Shown: positions 11,195 to 23,820, counted from the first letter of the stretch. The stretch: DNA of 64,000 nucleotides from Acestrorhynchus altus (GCA_034509495.1 CM067507.1:36259461-36323460), one strand, 5' to 3'. A program made the numbers and translations. The notes: generated from the letters alone by a model not told the origin.

Positions 11195-11690
11195 TTCTAC
11201 CCTCACTGTCCACTCTATCAGCTCCTCTGATCACACAGGAGCACTTTGTGGTTCTATAATTCCAGACTGTAGTTCATCTGTTTCTCTGCAGACTTTATTC
11301 TCCTCCTTTCACCCTGATCTTCAATGATCAGGACCTCACAGGACCACCACAGAGCAGATATTATGTGGGTGGTGGGTCATTCTCAGCACTGCAGTCACAC
11401 TGACATGGTGGTGGTGTGTTAGTGTGTGTTGCGCTGGTACAAGTAGATCAGACACAGCAGTGCTGCTGGAGTGTTTAAACACTGTGTCCACTCACTGTCC
11501 ACTCCATTAGACACTCCTACAGAGTGTCTCCACCTTGTAGATGTAAAGTCAGAGACAGAAGCTCATCTGTTTCTGCACAGTGTGTGTTGGTCATCCTCTA
11601 GTCCTTCATCAGTGCTCACAGGACGCTGTTGGCTGGATATTTCCGGTTAGTGGACTGTTCTTAGTCCAGCAGTGACACTGAAGGGTCCAA
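11195..11690. mobile_element. Foldback element: left arm and centre
   Basis: Left arm from ctcctctgatcacacaggag (about 11222) through gtggtgggtcattctcagca and ggtggtggtgtgttagtgtg, then the centre with gatgtaaagtcagagacaga and ccagcagtgacactgaaggg. The right arm is absent. Confidence 0.82.
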
Positions 11691-13240
11691 GAAGAATGGC
11701 TCTAAGAAATCTTTGAAAGCTCAGTATTGCCATTATATTCATCTGCAACATTAAAGGACTTTAAAGGAGTTTCATTAAAGAACAGCAGTTGTATCACTTC
11801 TCCATCAGTTCGGTGTCGGTATTGACCTTCAGAAATTCCCTGCTTGTGGCTGTCTCCTAGTTCCGTGGTTAAGTAACGTGTCTCCTCATTAGTCATTCCT
11901 CTTTAAAGAGACAAAGCCTCGCGTTAAGTAGCGCTTGGAAAGCAGTGAGGCCACTTTGCATAAGCGCCCATGTTCAGTCGTGTTGCGCCGAAGCGCACTT
12001 TAGATGCAAATCAGCCAGCGGATGCTTAATTATTCGTCCTTGTTGACGTGTTACTGTGGAGACGAGGAGGGCTCTGTCCTTTTATAGGACCTGAAAGAGA
12101 GCAGGCTGTTCTCACAGTCCTTGCCGCGCGTCTGCTCCTCCGGACCTCCCACGCACTGATGGTGTCTCTGCAGCTTCTGGAAGGTGAAGCACAGTGCTGT
12201 CTTTCATCTGCACCATTCAGCTTCCAGTTAGGGAAAGAACACTGTTTCACAGGTTGCCCTCAGAGCAGGAGGATGAGAGGGGCCACTTCTGGGATTGTTC
12301 TACACTAGAGATGGACCAGAAACTTTGTTTATTAAGCCCAGTGTGTCAGGCGAGTGGATGGATGGATAGATCATAAGTGACAGAGGGGCCTGGTATACAG
12401 TCAGTCGGTGGTGGGATTAGATGGTAATTAGATGGTAATCGTTTTTCGTCTGAGGAATTTAGTAGTTTTGGTAGTGCACTTGATTAGACATGACACTGCT
12501 AAACCAGTGGCGCAAAACACTTGACCACACCTGAACACTGACCATAAGCAACCCCATATTCCCCTATTGCAGCTCATATAGCGATATGACCAGTTAAAGG
12601 AGTTTCTCTGGTGGGCGGGATTTATGTAAATGTCAGAACACATGCCCAGAGAGGTGGACAGTCCTATCCATGGTGCCCAGGGAGCAGTGTTGGAGTTAAG
12701 TGCTCAAGGGAATCAAGGCTGCTTCCCCAAACACCAGGCCACAGCTACCCTTCACATTTTATTACTTCCATGTACTGAAGTCTTATAATACTCTCAAGAC
12801 CCTTTTTATGGCTCCTTTAAGTTACCCCCAACAGCACCTCACCAGGGAACCGTATCACATACACCTAACACGAGTGAGTGAACTCCATCATACGCTGGTC
12901 TGCTTTCACAGCTGGTCTCAAATTGTTCTTGTAGTTTGGTCATTTGCAGCATAATTTTTGTAATTACCATCGGTTCAGGTACGCAGAAACTCTTCTCTCT
13001 GGAAAAGTAGCTTCACTCTCTTACATCAGCAATGTTTCCACATTTCTGAGAGCAAGTGATGCACTTAGAGCCTATTAAAACTTTATGGCCTTTTAACGTC
13101 CTTATATCAATAAACAGCTCGTATAAACTGCTGAAATGCAGTGTTTACACAGTGACAATTAAACGTATACTCACACAGTCATTACTACCTGGTGGTCAAG
13201 GATATGGAGGAAACACTGGCCAGAAAAGACTTGACTTCAA
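11691..13240. other. Unassigned region with a possible conserved non-coding block
   Basis: No exon is supported. About 11925-12070 has few simple repeats and includes tttgcataa (11956), atgcaaatc (12005) and taattattc (12027). Such octamer- and homeodomain-like words are often clustered in vertebrate enhancers. This is a guess from words alone. Confidence 0.3.
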
Positions 13241-13247
13241 GCATTAT

Positions 13248-13510
13248 ACATGTCCAAATGTATGAGGACACCTCTTCTAATGAATGCCTGTAGCTATTTT
13301 AAGCTGCACTCATTGCTGACACCAATGTACAAATGCACGCACAGGGTGTTTCGTCTCTGCAGATCAGTAAACATGAACCTATTGACACCGTGCCTAATGC
13401 CAGCCATGGACTAGAGGGGTATAAAGCCCCCCAGCATTGAGCTGTGGAGCAGTGGAACTATTCTCTAGAATGATGGAGGTCCATCCAATTCTTGGGATGA
13501 GTTGGGGAGT
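13248..13510 (+). mobile_element. MITE-A copy, 5' half
   Basis: Starts atgtccaaatgtatgaggac acctcttctaatgaatgcc. Continues with gctagaggggtataaagccc-type sequence (tagaggggtataaagccccc cagcattgagctgtggagca) and ends near 13510. Confidence 0.8.
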
Positions 13511-13684
13511 TAGGAATGAGTTGAGGTGAGGTGGTAAGTGCAATGTGAGCCTGTGTCCCACAACTTTTTTTGACTCATTGAATGTACAGCAGAAAGGAAT
13601 TGTTGGAATGTACTGAATCTTTCTAGGTGTGAATGTATTGATGATCAAGGGATTACAATATTAGAGTCAAAGGATACCTTTATT

Positions 13685-14515
13685 GGGGAAAAACTGTACT
13701 AATGAAAGGAGACTCTAGTACCCTGTTGGGCAAACAGTTCCATATTGCATCCTGCGGCACATTTACCGACAGATGTTGCAGCTGGACCTGTAGATCCTGC
13801 ACACTCACAAGATGCCAAAGCTGGCATCCAGCTGGTCCCATAAATGCTCAATTGGCGATAAAGCTGGTAAGCGAGACCAAGGAATTGTTGTAGAGACATT
13901 CCTGCGAAAGCCGTGCTATGTGTGGGAGCATTACCCTGCTGAAAAATGCAAGTTGAAAGCCCTCCAATGAAAGGCAAGACGTGGCCATCATAGATTGTAT
14001 CGCTACTAGGGGTGAGCGACTGTCATATGCGATATTCCCCAGACCATTAAACTAGGTGTTGGGGCAGAGTGTCGCTCCACAGCAAAGGGAGAATTGAAGA
14101 GCTGAGCACAAGGCCTCCATACTCAAACCCAACTGTCATCAGATCCCAAACAGAACCTGCATTTAGCCCTGAGAATGATGCAGTTCTAGTCTGCAGCAGT
14201 CCAGGTTTCTCGTTCACGACTCTACTGAAAACAAAGGCAATGGTGGCTTGGCCAGAAAGTTCTAGATGGTGGGCAATTTGCCGAAATAACCATCTGGATT
14301 ATATCAGTTTAGTGATGCGCCTCGTGTCAAAGTCTGTCATAGAGGCATGTCTAGCAGTCTATGATCTCTCACCAAGATGTACACTACCCAAAAGTAGACA
14401 GCCTTTTTATAGGGCAGTGGGACAAGCACTTTTATACCCTCTTATGCGAGACACAGTACCTGATCAGTTCTTTTGACTTTTGAGCTATCAGGATCGCAAA
14501 AGCACATATTGTTTC
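13685..14515 (-). pseudogene. Tc1-like transposase remnant (type B), longest copy
   Basis: On the reverse strand, about 13890-13980 reads LPFIGGLSTCIFQQG-like sequence, where the usual QQDNA block has Asp changed to Gly (QQGNA). Next comes EHLWDQLDASFG in another frame (13780-13860). Upstream of these, about 14100-14300 covers the earlier catalytic part, badly decayed. The element ends near 14515 in gagctatcaggatcgcaaaa. Loss of the second catalytic Asp plus frameshifts makes it dead. Confidence 0.75.
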
Positions 14516-16280
14516 TTGCAGACTCTTGTTTGCTTTGTCTGCTCTGTGCAGATCTCAGAACAAACCTCTACTTTTCTCCTGGAATGTTATGTGTGGTCGT
14601 GACGGCACACATTAGCACATTGGTCAGGCCCGCAGACGGCAGGTCAGGGTCAGGGGAAGTAGAGAAGGTCATGGTCTGACTGGGGTGAAAACAGGCCTTA
14701 CTAAGCCATCTATCCTCCTAATGGTCTGGAGGCTTTTTTCTGCTAATGTAGAGCAGTCTACTCCTTTCTGTGTTTTGGAGAGGGTCCGTCTTGTGTGCTG
14801 GAGTGGGCTTTCTCACGCTCTGGTGTCCGACTCAGACCGGCTTCTCGTGAGAGAAAAACCCACTGCCAAGATTCTGCACAGCTACCAGCTGAAGGCTTTC
14901 CTCATGGACATAGTAGCAGCCCGGACAGCACAGCAGCACCTCTGGAGGACCTGCATGAGGACCAAGGTGGTATGATATGTCAAAACAGTCATGTGACAAA
15001 ATGAGCCAATGACCCAACCTCACATGTGGTGCTGGGAGTGGATAGCTTCCATACTTGCAGCAGATCCAACCATAGTCTGCTTAACTTCAAGCTACCGATT
15101 TGGGCAGGAATTCAGTTCTCATGCCCACTTCTTCGCTTGAAAACACCTTTCACACATGACCAAACATACCGGACGGTGATCATCCAACATCCTGACCTCA
15201 CTGATGCTTATGCCATTGAATGCAACCAAATCCTTACAGCAATGGTCCAAAATCTAACAATGTCTTATCTGGACAGTGGGGCTGGGGAACATATCGATTA
15301 TTATCTATATCGGGATATAAACAGAGCACGATATAGGTTATAAAGTTTATATCAAGTTTTTAAACATTCTGCTCCCTTGCTCTGCTCCATCCCCTGTTCT
15401 CAGCTCCTCCTCTACTCTGCTCCCCTGCGTCTCCACTCTTGTTCTCACATGTACACCATGGAGGGGGTGTTAGACAAAGCTCTGGCATGATGACTTGGTG
15501 CTTATGAAGAAGAAATGAATATCAAATATCAATGTTTAAATTGTCTAAGTTGGGAGGAAAGAGGAATGTTTTTTACCGCAGGGTGTGATAGCTGTTTTGG
15601 GAAAACTACAGAACGTCACATGACTTCAGTGGCATGTTACCAAGAAAAGCCAACAAAACCTGAATAAACCCTGTTTAATACCTTTGATATCAGAAGATTT
15701 CCAAAGAAATCAAACAATACTTTTGTCCACACAATGCCTCTGTGAACAGGATCTGTATTCTTCAGTAGTTCTTACCATATCATGGAGCTTGTTGACCCTC
15801 ATTGATCAAAATCCTGCAGGGTTCATTCCCGCTTGTTCAGGACCATGTCTTTTCCGATGAGAATGTCTCCTACTGCGTCCAGACGCTCAGACACATTGTC
15901 CTGGCAGTTCTCATATAACGTGATCCGTCATTTTTGTATGACACACAAGAATAACTGCTGTTCTTATCTCTTCTGCATGTCTGAAACTGTACAGGAGAGA
16001 AGTGTGTGTTGCTTTTAGGTCTCTGAAGAGTGTGTGGTGTTTTCGTTGCACTTTGTTAAAGGGGACATTAAAGTTTGATTTGGCATTCACTCCTCGGAGG
16101 CGTGAGATTTATATCGGTGGCACAGTTTGTTATAATAATTATTGTCTGGATGTGTTAAAAGCTTGGTTTTTAATTCCACAACAAGCAAAAAGGCTTTAAT
16201 ACATCAGAGCAGAATTGCTGAGAAGGCTCGGCTGGTTGTTTAGCAGTTTTTTGAACTTCTACTCTGAGTGGGGAGCCATC
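14516..16280. other. Unassigned region with a MITE-A fragment
   Basis: At 15172-15270 a MITE-A piece is visible (gatcatccaacatcctgacc tcactgatgcttatgcc). The rest is anonymous. The AT-rich block 16060-16200 contains taataattattg but no recognised feature. Confidence 0.45.
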
Positions 16281-16281
16281 G

Positions 16282-16309
16282 AGATATATATATATATAGA
16301 GAGAGAGAG

Positions 16310-16350
<41 letters not shown>
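16282..16350. repeat. (AT)n then (GA)n/(GATA)n microsatellite
   Basis: A short AT run followed by GA with GATA interruptions. Confidence 0.93.
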
Positions 16351-16351
<1 letters not shown>

Positions 16352-18140
16352 GCCGAGCTGGTCCAGTGCCAGTGTTCTCCACAGGCCTTTGGTAATAATT
16401 CAGGGGTATTGTCCTCTGCTTGGGAAACAAGAGTTGTTGGTCATTCTTTTGCAGTGGCTGTTCTGCACCATTGGAGTAATTTCTCTTGGCACGGCTTGTC
16501 GAGCGAAACCCCCGTCTCAAAAATACAGGCTTTTATACGACACACAATGCACAAACTCGCAGCGTGGGTCTGGAGAAAATACAGGTTTCAGATTACTGTA
16601 ACAGTGTGGGGCCTTAGACATCTACATCCACAGTTAGGACGTGGTCCGATTGGTTGAATGTAGGCCAATAGAATTACAGATCATTAACAACTTATTGAGG
16701 AAGATGGAGGCGTCAAATTTAAAAACTCAATGAACAAGTTTTTAAGGTCCTTCAGCTGTAAATATTTTGCTGTAAATACCTGCGGGGTGTGTGGTGGGAT
16801 TTGTAGACAGTGGAGAGGTGGTACAGGTTGGATGTGTGGAAAATGGGTCACAAAGCAGATGTTAATGATTGGCGAGAAGGAGCTGAATCTGCAGGAAGCT
16901 TATGCCAGCAGTGGCCAAAAAATCCCAGTCTATAGGAAACTGGTTCCATGGCTCCACTTCCAGGCAAGAATTGCATCTAGAAGTCAATGCAGGTCAGTCA
17001 CCACCAATTTCTGAAAGAACATACACTGCAAATCGTCCACATGTCATATTTTGTGGTGGTGAGATGGGCTGCGAGGCACACCTGAGGTCAATGAGGACAA
17101 TGAGCCTCAGGTGACGCATAAAAGGAGCCCCCAGCCGTATATAAGAAAAAGGCAGCGGGAGGCTGTGAGGAGGTCATGAACTGAGCATGGGTGTCACAAC
17201 AGAAAGACATGGGACGCCTAGCGGGACGTAATATTTAATTTTGTTCAATTTACGTTGGCGTTGGTGCCAGAGTTATATCCCAATCTGCTGGGTGCTGTCT
17301 TGGTCGAGTACTGACCCAGAGCTGGGTTGTTTGTATCCGGCACTTTAGTGCGTTATGACTGAAGGGCATAGTCTAGGAGCCAATACCAATGCCAGTATCT
17401 GACGTTCTAACAGTCCCTCACGTATTAATTCTACGTCATGTTTTGCGATGTTGATCTCTAAAGTACCAGGACCTGCAGAACACGTTCTTCTCCAATCATC
17501 ATCTTCCAATCAACATTCCTTCTTTTTCGAGCGTTCTGGCAACGTCCTCTTTCCCACAGGAAACAAAATCTAACTGCCTCTGCTCCCAAAGACTCTCGAA
17601 ACCTGCCAGTTGTAAAGCGAGCCGTCGTAATGGAGCCTCCCCTGCAGCGGCTGGCCCAGATTCCTCTTTTCTTTTGTGCTCCTGAGGCAAACCTGTAGAC
17701 CTGCACATCCCCCCCGGCTCTACCGCAGACACAATGGAGGTCCTGCTTGTTTGTAAGCACTTTCTCATAAAGGGGCTTTAATCTGTGCCTCTGTGTGCTC
17801 CCACGAAACAGGACACCTGCCCTCCAGGCTCCTGAGCTTCTCCTCCCTCCTTTACAGAGAAACTGGCTTTACTCCTTTACTTTCACTGCCATTGTTCATA
17901 AAGCAACAGTGTGAAACGTTCAACCCGAAAAGACGACTTCATGTGACAACAAGCAGCTGATCTGGGTTTTATTCATTGTCCAGATGAACACCCTAAAAAT
18001 GCTGGGTTCAATCAACCGGTGGGTCAGTATTGCACAAATGCCGCTCTGGGTTCTTACTCCCATTTTAACCACATGGATCAATAAACAGAAGCACTGTTTG
18101 GGTTGTGTTCTGAGTATTGTTCTGTGTGGTAAACTGGTTT
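16351..18140. other. Unassigned region
   Basis: No supported gene. Open frames on both strands lack family motifs and paired splice signals. Confidence 0.4.
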
Positions 18141-18149
18141 GCATACCAT

Positions 18150-18525
18150 ATAAACCACTTTAGCACCTTCATAGCAACCTTGTGAGATACCATAGCAACC
18201 ACATGGCAAAATCATATCAACCACCTAGCAACTATGTATAATCTTCATGGCAACCATTCGGCCACCACTTAGCAACGCCATATCAACTACCTAACAATCA
18301 CTTAGCAACTTCACAGCAACCACTTATCAAAGCCATATAGACCACCTAGCAACCACTTAGGAACCTCATAGCAACCACTGTTGTCAAGTTGATATGGTGT
18401 TACTAAGTGGTTGCTATGGTACCCTATATGTTTGCCTTGGTATCCTAGGTGGTTACTATAGTCTTACTAAGTAGGTTCTATGGTGTTACTAAGTTGTTAG
18501 GTGGTTGATATAGTGCATAGTTGGA
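18150..18525. repeat. Inverted pair of CATAGCAACCAC minisatellites
   Basis: From 18150 to about 18380 the units read cttcatagcaaccacttagc. From about 18385 to 18525 the complement appears (gttactaagtggttgctatg). The two arrays meet head to head near 18383 and could pair over 100 bp or more. Confidence 0.85.
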
Positions 18526-18890
18526 TATAGTTTGTAGAAATGTTGATTTGAGTAGGATAAACCCAGTTCAGTAGTTTTTAATCAAATGGAGAGACCACTT
18601 TTTTACTTTGGAATTTCAATAAATAGTTGAACTGCCAAGACAGGTTTGGTGTCACCTCTTTTGATTTATTGGGTGTTTTTAACAGCAGCTGTTCTCAAAG
18701 CAGCTTTACAGGACTGCACTGAAAGCCCAGCGACCAAACCAGAGGAGACCACTTTAAAGCTTAACCAAGAAACCTTGAGGGGAACCAAAGATTCTAAGAT
18801 TTTAAATGGAACCCGTCCTCATCTGGTTGACATTGAGAGCCTAAACTAAAGTGTGAACTAAAGGCTCCACATTTAGTGCAGTTTACAAGC
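18526..18890. other. Spacer with a fragment of a hairpin-type repeat
   Basis: About 18740-18840 (aaaccttgaggggaaccaaa) resembles the 'aaaggttctt' repeats seen at 35990 and 60890. No gene is supported. Confidence 0.35.
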
Positions 18891-18891
18891 A

Positions 18892-18985
18892 ATTGTGCTG
18901 ACCCAGAGTAACCCCCTTGTGCTGACCCAGAGTAACCCCCTTGTGCTGACCCAGAGTAACCCCCCTGTGCTGACCCGGTGTAACC
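18892..18985. repeat. 24-bp minisatellite, about 4 copies
   Basis: The unit tgctgacccagagtaacccc cttg repeats at 18896, 18920, 18944 and 18968, with divergence in the last copy. Confidence 0.92.
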
Positions 18986-20100
18986 CCTCTGGGTTTGGTA
19001 ATATAGCCTCTGTGATGAGTGAAATAACGGCAGCCGTTTCTAACCCAGCGGAAGCCCCTTGTTTGCACAGGGTAGTTTTCAGTGCACAGGTGACAGCTGA
19101 CCTGAGCCTGACCACAGGACATCCTGTGGGGATACTAATCTTCACCTGTGAATATTATTGCACTGCTGAAGGCCCAAATCCTGGTTTGGCTTTTAGTTGA
19201 GTTGTAGCTCAGATTTACAGCTTTCCAGCCTTTAGATCAGACCACGTTGAGCAATATCAGGTTGTGCTTTCTGATGCAGCGTGGTGAACCATCCACTGTA
19301 AATAGCCTCGGATTTTTGGTGCTGGTCCCTGTGTCTGCAAATGGTCAAGTTCCAGTCATACATTCATGCAGTATGTCCTCCTTTACATCTCATCCAGTTG
19401 GAAATTTAGTGTTTTTGTGCTGAAAATGCAAGACTTTTGATGCATTATTTGAAATGATTAAATTGACAAGTATATTTATTAGAATAATAACAATAACAAT
19501 AATAAGAATGTGATGCTGGTCGGCACAGGCGTCTGTCAGCCGTTGTATCAGAGCTGGGGACCTGGCGCTTGTTGTATATCTGGCAGTTTGAAAAGAAGCA
19601 GTAGGCTGGTGTCACATATATCGGAGGAAGTGCATGTGCTCGTCTTCTCCCCCCTTGTGTCGGGAGCATCACGTGTGATAGAGGGAGGACTATAATCGGT
19701 TTGCGGAATTGGCACATCTAAATTTGTGGGAGGAAATTGAGTAAAAAAAATATTTTCCTGTGATGAAAAAGTGAGAAATGTTTCACAAATTTATAACAAA
19801 ATAAAACAGAAAATAGAACAAGTACATTCCTTTTCACAGCCTTTACTCAATACGTTGTTGAAGCACTTTTGGCAGCAGTTGCTGCCTCAAGTCATTTAGA
19901 GCCTGATGTTCTTTTATGATGGGATTTAATCCAGTTGGAAATGTTTTGAATTTTACTTGTTTAGAGTCTTTAACCTGGATCCCGTGGACGTGTGGTGAAC
20001 TGTAATTTACAGAGCGGTGTGCTTTGGTGCCTGTGTGGAGAACAGTGCCTGTGGGGGAGATGATGAAGAGTAGTGAAAGAATGGTGAGGTTTGGCAGCAA
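18986..20100. other. Unassigned spacer
   Basis: No supported gene or named repeat. Confidence 0.4.
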
Positions 20101-20102
20101 GC

Positions 20103-20194
<92 letters not shown>
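20103..20194. repeat. (GT)n-(GA)n compound microsatellite
   Basis: A GT run to 20145 joins a GA run to 20194. Confidence 0.95.
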
Positions 20195-20195
<1 letters not shown>

Positions 20196-20580
20196 GTCTC
20201 TCAGACAGAGTTGGCATCAGCGTCTACCCAGCCTGGCACAGCCACCCACACACTCAGGGTCAGCAGGAGGACAGTGGCCCCTCAGGGAGTGCTGAGTGTC
20301 ATTAAGACATCCTTCCATGGCCGCATTCTCCACCACTCTCGCTCCGATTGTCTGTGTGTCTGAGTGTTCTGGTGCACTCTTACAGCTCACTCCTCCTCTC
20401 TGTATTCTCCTCATCCTCACTGTCGGCAGGTGTAAGTTGAAGTGAGCAGGTGGCCTTGTACTGCGGCCAATTCAGTAACCATGGCGATAAGAACTTAATA
20501 TGAATCAGCCCTAATTCTGTAACCACATCATGAAGATGCTCCTCTGCAGTAGAGAGAGAATCTTTCCCGGCATGAATGTA
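20195..20580. other. Unassigned spacer
   Basis: No supported gene. Confidence 0.4.
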
Positions 20581-20584
20581 ATGA

Positions 20585-20875
20585 TGATATATGTAAGTGA
20601 TTACAATATTAAAGGGAGAGATCAGTTTATTGGGGGAACCCGTACAAAAAGAGGCTCTAGGTCCTCTTTGGGCCTCTAGTCTGGATATAAGATGAGATAC
20701 GGTTGGTCATGGAGGTGTAGAGGTTCCGTCCGCCATCATGCAGCACATTTACTCACAGATGTTGCAGCTGGACCTTCAGATGCTGCACACTTGTAGGTTG
20801 CTGAAGCTGGCGTCCCACTGTTCCCATAAATGCTCGATTGGTGATAAATCTGGTGACCAGTGAGGCCTAGGATGT
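20585..20875 (-). pseudogene. Tc1-like transposase fragment (type B), 3' part
   Basis: Shares with the 13.7-kb copy the blocks gattacaatatt, tcatgcagcacatttactca, agatgttgcagctggacctt and cccataaatgctcgattggt. It corresponds to the EHLWDQLDAS end of the transposase; the rest is missing. Confidence 0.65.
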
Positions 20876-20894
20876 ATCGCAGTCTGGTGGAGAC

Positions 20895-21090
20895 GCTCCT
20901 GGAAAACTTAAATGGTTGCTTGGTGGTTAACAAGGTATCCCAGGTGGTTGCTGTGTTGTTGCCAAGTTGTTGCTTCATGATTGCTGTGGTGTTATTCTTT
21001 CTGGGTGGTTGCTGTGGTGTTACTAGGGAACTGCTAAGTGCTTGCTACAGTATCCCAGGTGGTTGCTGTGGTGTTGCAAGGTGAATGCCA
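20895..21090. repeat. CATAGCAACCAC array, reverse orientation
   Basis: Units of the form ggtggttgctgtggtgttac tagg, complementary in sense to the 9.6-kb and 54-kb arrays. It follows the type-B transposase fragment directly. Confidence 0.82.
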
Positions 21091-21434
21091 TAGTATTGCA
21101 GGCAGCAGCAAGAGTTAGAGTGGGAATAAACACACTGAGAGAGATTTGGAGAGAAAGAGAAGAGTGTGTGTGTGACAGGTGATGTTGTACTGGGTAACAC
21201 TCTCTGTCACCTCCCTCCCCCCCCCCCGACCCACCGTACTCGATGCCAATGGTCAAAATTCAGTCTGTACCAAGAGTATAGGTCAGCCACCCACCATCTC
21301 TCTAACGATGCTTGGACGACAAGCACCCACACTCTTCTGTCCTGCACCAAACTGGTGGTACGAACTTCCTCTGGGGGTCCCAACAGCGAGTCACTCTCTA
21401 ACACAGCCTGGACCACCTCTTTCATAAGCACTTA
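21091..21434. other. Unassigned spacer
   Basis: No supported gene. A C run lies at 21219-21228. Confidence 0.4.
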
Positions 21435-21464
21435 ATGCATTAAAGGCTTATAAATGTATGTAAT

Positions 21465-21625
21465 AGCTGCTCTGTGGTGGTCCTATGGGGTCCTGATCAC
21501 TGAAGATCAGGGTGAAAGGAGGAGAATAAAGTCTGTAGAGAAACAGATGAACTACAGTCTGGAATTATAGAACTACTAAGAGCTCCTATGTGGTCAGAGG
21601 AGGTGACAGGATGGACAGTGAGTGG
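21465..21625. mobile_element. Foldback element, right-arm end
   Basis: Reads gctctgtggtggtcctatgg, then tgaagatcagggtgaaagga and tctggaattatagaactac: the outer part of the right arm only. Confidence 0.75.
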
Positions 21626-21944
21626 AGAACTAAGGATGGTTTGCCCGTCAGGGTGAAGTCCGACTCAGGCTCTTTAAGAGAGGGTTTATGTGTGTATGCG
21701 TAGATCGGCCGACACAGAGTTCCAGCTAAACCCTCTTTGTTATGCAACTCCTCGTCCTGGAGCCACAGGTCTGGCTCCCCACAATCACAGCCATCCTCCC
21801 TCCCTCTCTCCTTTTTCTCCCCTCCTCCTCTCCTTCCCTCTTCCTCCCTCATTGTTCATCCTCTGCTGCCCTCTGGGCCATCCAGCACTAAGTCTGTTTA
21901 AAATAGCAACAGGTTGTGAGAGCGTATGTTTGTGTGTGCATGTG

Positions 21945-22005
<61 letters not shown>

Positions 22006-22105
22006 ACTAGCCGGGAGCTGCAGCAGGGTCCCATGCAAGCAAGTGAGAGTGTATGAGAGGGAGAGAGAGAGGAGGAGAGGAGCTTTCTCACACGACTCGG
22101 TCAGC
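21626..22105. other. Spacer upstream of the candidate first exon, with a (GT)n run
   Basis: Contains a GT microsatellite at 21954-22003 and purine-rich tracts at 22058-22082. If the 22106 exon is real, the right part would be 5' UTR or promoter. No TATA box is obvious. Confidence 0.45.
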
Positions 22106-22144
22106 ATGCTCAGTGTCATGTGCTTCCTCCGAGCCTTCTTCACG
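22106..22144 (+). CDS. Speculative small first coding exon of the long RhoGEF isoform
   Basis: A short open stretch beginning ATG at 22106 encodes MLSVMCFLRAFFT and meets a good donor (acg|gtaaga, GT at 22145) in phase 0. That is exactly the phase required by the giant exon at 44990. It follows a purine-rich, UTR-like sequence with the context tcagcATGc. If used, intron 1 would be about 22.8 kb. I have no protein match for these 13 residues, and a phase-0 donor after a short ORF occurs by chance quite often. The hydrophobic residues CFLRAFF are not enough for a signal peptide. Treat it as a candidate only. Confidence 0.27.
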
Positions 22145-22390
22145 GTAAGACTCTCCCTCTCTTTCTTGTCTTCCTCCAGCGTCTGCAGAGCCATCTCTCG
22201 GCCGCTCGCGCCGACGCTGATCCCACCTGGGTGAGCGGAGCACACCTGCACTGAGTGGTGGCCAAAGCGGTTGAAGAAGTTTGTGTGGATTGTGTAATAG
22301 AGCAGCATTCAGAGCTGGGAGTGGTGGTGGTGATGGTGACAGTTGTCAAAGGTGCAAAAGTTTAGGCACCTCTGTTCAAGTAAATACTGA

Positions 22391-22463
<73 letters not shown>

Positions 22464-22640
22464 TAAGACAAAGAGACAAATGTATAGATAACAGATAGAT
22501 ATAGAGATAGACAGATATACAGACAGATGCTTTCCATTATTGTGTGTTTAGCTCCACTGGCACAGGATGAGGTAAGGCCTGGTTCCTGCAGCGACCTGTG
22601 AGATGATCAGCTTCTCACCAATATCAACACCATTTCCTCC
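22145..22640. other. Spacer with (GACA)n/(GATA)n microsatellite
   Basis: About 22393-22465 consists of GACA and GATA tetranucleotides, with looser copies to 22527. No gene is supported. Confidence 0.7.
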
Positions 22641-22890
22641 TGAAGTCACCATCATGTTTCACCGTTGTACCAGCTTTGTCTCCAACTTTCTGTAGTAATA
22701 GCTTGTAAGTATTGGGAGTAAATACAGTATATGGAGCCCAGACTGTGATGTAACAGTTTTGGGGTTTTGGAATTGGCCCATTTTACAGCCCTGTCTTGGC
22801 TGTATTGAAGGAGGAACCGCAGTGAACTTTCATTAGAAAGCATGTCTGCACATACAGTCCTGAGACCTGAGTCTGACATGGTTCTTCCAC
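22640..22890. repeat. Interspersed repeat fragment, also at 33.4-34.2 kb
   Basis: The block gactgtgatgtaacagtttt gggg ... gaaggaggaaccgcag recurs in diverged form at 34068-34145. Nearby catttcctcctgaagtca matches 33470-33490. Family unknown. Confidence 0.5.
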
Positions 22891-23748
22891 AGCACTGCTC
22901 TCTCGCAGATATTTATGGCTTTTTTCAGAGTGCAAATGAAGGTTGAGGGTTCAGATTGAGGGTTTTCTGCGTTTCTCTGAATCAAGGCTTCTTTTCAGAT
23001 TGAAGGCCTCGTGTTCACAACCAAGTCTGTAGCTCAGCCTCTTGTCTTGTCTTGTCTTGTCTTGTAAAGTACTAAAAGTCTTAGGATTCCAGGACAATCA
23101 GGAGTCCAGCTGTTTATTAGAGGTTTATTCATCTTTCCGATTTTTATGGTCCATAAAAATGTATAGTACAGTAGAGAATGTGTTTAAAGCCTGACTGTGC
23201 ATGTTGGTGATTGTTAGGAGTGTTGAATTGCTGTGGTTTGGTGGTGTTTTAAGGGAGCATTGAGTTTGGATGTGAGTGGTTGGTTTGGTGGGGAATATAC
23301 ATGTTTGAGGGGAGTATTGAGTTTGGTGGGAAGTGTTGGGTTTGGCTGTGTTTGAGGGGGAGCTGATGGTGTTTGGGAAGTTTGTTGGTGTTTTGTTGGT
23401 GTTTGGGCTTCATGGAAAGTGATGGGTTTAGTGGGGGTGTTGGAGTTTGTTTGTTGTTTGATGGAAAGCATTGGATGTTTGATAAGGAGCATTTGGTGTG
23501 CAGAGAGTTGGGTTTGGTGGTGTTTGGTAGAGCATGTTGGTGAGAAGTATCAAGCTTTATGGGGAGTGTTGGGTTTGCTGGTGTTTGGGAATCTTTGGAG
23601 TTGGTTATGTTTGGTTGAGATCACTGGGTTTGTTGGTGTTTGGTGAGGAGGCAACAGGGGAGCTTTGTGTGTGTTCTTAGGTCTTAGTTCAGAAGTACGA
23701 GGAGGGGCTTATCAGCTTTATTGAGAGTAGAAGATTTGCAGGGACAAA

Positions 23749-23749
<1 letters not shown>
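22891..23749. other. Spacer with (CTTGT)n and a degenerate GTTTGG-rich repeat
   Basis: 23041-23066 is a CTTGT pentanucleotide run. From 23215 to 23660 the sequence is built of gtttggtggtgttt-like words with almost no C on this strand, probably a decayed minisatellite. No gene is supported. Confidence 0.65.

Positions 23750-23818
<69 letters not shown>
23750..23818. repeat. (GT)n microsatellite
   Basis: Uninterrupted run of over 60 bp. Confidence 0.95.

Positions 23819-23820
<2 letters not shown>

Noticed and set aside
22181..22231. Exon-like segment between tcctccag and gg|gtgagc
   Set aside because: It would leave an intron of only about 36 bp after the 22144 donor, too short for normal splicing.
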